From assembly GCA_020052545.1 (NCBI GenBank), contig JAGVOV010000171.1:1-6389 (forward strand): a DNA stretch of 6,389 nt, in the 5' to 3' direction. The translations under genes were made by a program, and so were the position numbers. Of this stretch, positions 5,416 through 6,389 are shown in pieces (position 1 is the first letter of the stretch; every line of letters starts with the position of its first letter). Under the pieces are notes generated by a model. That model saw nothing but the letters and a program-made list of their open reading frames with translations, was not told where the DNA came from and did no database searches. This stretch comes from an archaeon (lineage in GTDB: Archaea > Nanobdellota > Nanobdellia > Woesearchaeales > JAGVOV01).

Positions 5416-6372
5416 ATGAAAAGAAAATTTATAGTTTTAATATTGATTTTCATATTTGTTATTGGCATCCTTTATACTGTGAATCCAAGTAAAATTTTTG
5501 GAAAAATATTCAATAAAAATTTTGACGCAGATTCTTTTATATCTATTAATTATTCTTCAAAACCCGTCCCAGTACCAAATACAAGCGCATCCGCAATTAC
5601 CTCACCGCCACCGAGTATGGAGGGTATAAATACGCATACGGAAGTATATAATGGCGATGCCGATCCCAATATAATTACGCTTGGCCCCAAACTTGGTATT
5701 AATCCATATTCGAAGCCTTATGCCACTAAGTGTGGAATGGAATTCGAACTAGCGTATGGAACACCTTTACTTGCGCCCATTGATATGGTATTAGTAGGTT
5801 TTCAAAATAATAATGCCGAATATAAGATTGTAGACGGACAAAAAATTACCCCATTTAATGATGTTGTGTTAGACTTCGAGTCTGCCAGTCCTGATTGGCC
5901 AGGCATGCTTATTAAGACTTACCATTTATACAGCTCGCCACTGTTGCTTGGACACTATCAAAATCCAGATTGTAGTGAATCTGAAGAGTTGTATGATAGT
6001 AATCAAGCTCAGGGACATCTTTACTTTGCATTTGATGATTACATAACAAAACAAGGCAAAGCATCTGCATGCAAAGCATTAATTGGATTTACAGTAAAAC
6101 GCGGAGAATTGATTGGATATGCCGGCAGTGTTGGCACCCACACTTTTGCCTCCTTTTGCTTCAAAGTATCAAATACATCAAAAAATCCTACTGTTAAAAA
6201 AGGAAACTCCTATCTTCATTGGGTACAACCAAGCTCGTTCTTTTACTGGAAATGTTACAGTCCTAATGCGAGTTTTCCCAGCGGGGTGCTTGCTTATCCA
6301 TTCGAATGTGATGGGTATCAACTTCCTGCAGAACAACGAGATGTGAATTTCAAGTACACATCAACGAAATAA
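5416..6372 (+). CDS. Membrane-anchored extracytoplasmic protein with a degenerate M23/LytM-like domain
   Basis: A 318-residue protein from the ATG at 5416. Residues 1-4 are basic (MKRK), followed by one hydrophobic segment (5-21): a signal anchor that would place the rest outside the cell. A Ser/Pro/Thr-rich linker runs from about 46 to 68. The remainder resembles the duplicated hybrid motif (M23 peptidase/LytM) fold: CGMEFELAYGTPLLAP (106-121) matches the H-x-G-x-D...GTPVVAP region, KTYHLYSS (167-174) the Y-x-H-L strand, and VKRGELIGYAGSVGTHTFAS (227-246) the VKxGxxIGxxGxTG...HLHF region. The metal ligands are mostly replaced: Lys105 and Glu109 stand for His and Asp, Ser246 and Cys248 for HxH; His170 is kept. 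Lysis of peptidoglycan is therefore unlikely, and most archaea have no murein; a structural, binding or altered enzymatic role is more plausible. The gene is more AT-rich than proS. Fold call is moderately sure; role unknown. Confidence 0.78.
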   Translation: MKRKFIVLILIFIFVIGILYTVNPSKIFGKIFNKNFDADSFISINYSSKPVPVPNTSASAITSPPPSMEGINTHTEVYNGDADPNIITLGPKLGINPYSKPYATKCGMEFELAYGTPLLAPIDMVLVGFQNNNAEYKIVDGQKITPFNDVVLDFESASPDWPGMLIKTYHLYSSPLLLGHYQNPDCSESEELYDSNQAQGHLYFAFDDYITKQGKASACKALIGFTVKRGELIGYAGSVGTHTFASFCFKVSNTSKNPTVKKGNSYLHWVQPSSFFYWKCYSPNASFPSGVLAYPFECDGYQLPAEQRDVNFKYTSTK

Positions 6373-6389
6373 AAAAATATAAAAAGAAA

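Overview
The window looks archaeal. The prolyl-tRNA synthetase is the archaeal/eukaryotic form with a C-terminal Cys-rich zinc region and a terminal Tyr. The permease is the compact archaeal TctA-like type. Most genes lack a Shine-Dalgarno sequence but carry a TATA-like box centred about 25-28 bases before the start codon, the arrangement of archaeal leaderless transcripts. A small-genome (DPANN-type) archaeon would fit, but nothing here proves the lineage.

Layout. Bases 1-143 hold the N-terminal part of an unrecognised minus-strand gene, divergent from proS (217-1662). A TctA-family membrane permease follows (1739-2911). Next is a RelBE/ParDE-like toxin-antitoxin pair (2990-3470): a ribbon-helix-helix antitoxin overlaps a RelE-fold toxin, and a 28-bp perfect palindrome at the antitoxin start codon is the likely autoregulatory operator. 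An NAD(P)-dependent extended SDR (sugar-nucleotide epimerase/dehydratase type) occupies 3537-4529.

From about 4530 the sequence is more AT-rich and the content is unfamiliar. There is an orphan 119-residue protein on the minus strand (4592-4951), then a gene-free stretch of about 460 bases. Its first half (about 5005-5235) can fold into a chain of at least eight helices, ends in a hairpin plus T-tract, and shows G-T pairs that favour the plus strand: a probable structured non-coding RNA. One TATA box lies at the right distance from both the 119-residue gene and the RNA, so it may drive both. The last gene (5416-6372) encodes a membrane-anchored extracytoplasmic protein with an M23/LytM-like (duplicated hybrid motif) domain whose metal-binding residues are mostly replaced.

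The left part reads as ordinary chromosomal genes interrupted by a TA module. The right part (RNA, orphan gene, degenerate M23-like protein) is the accessory-looking region and the place to search for something new.
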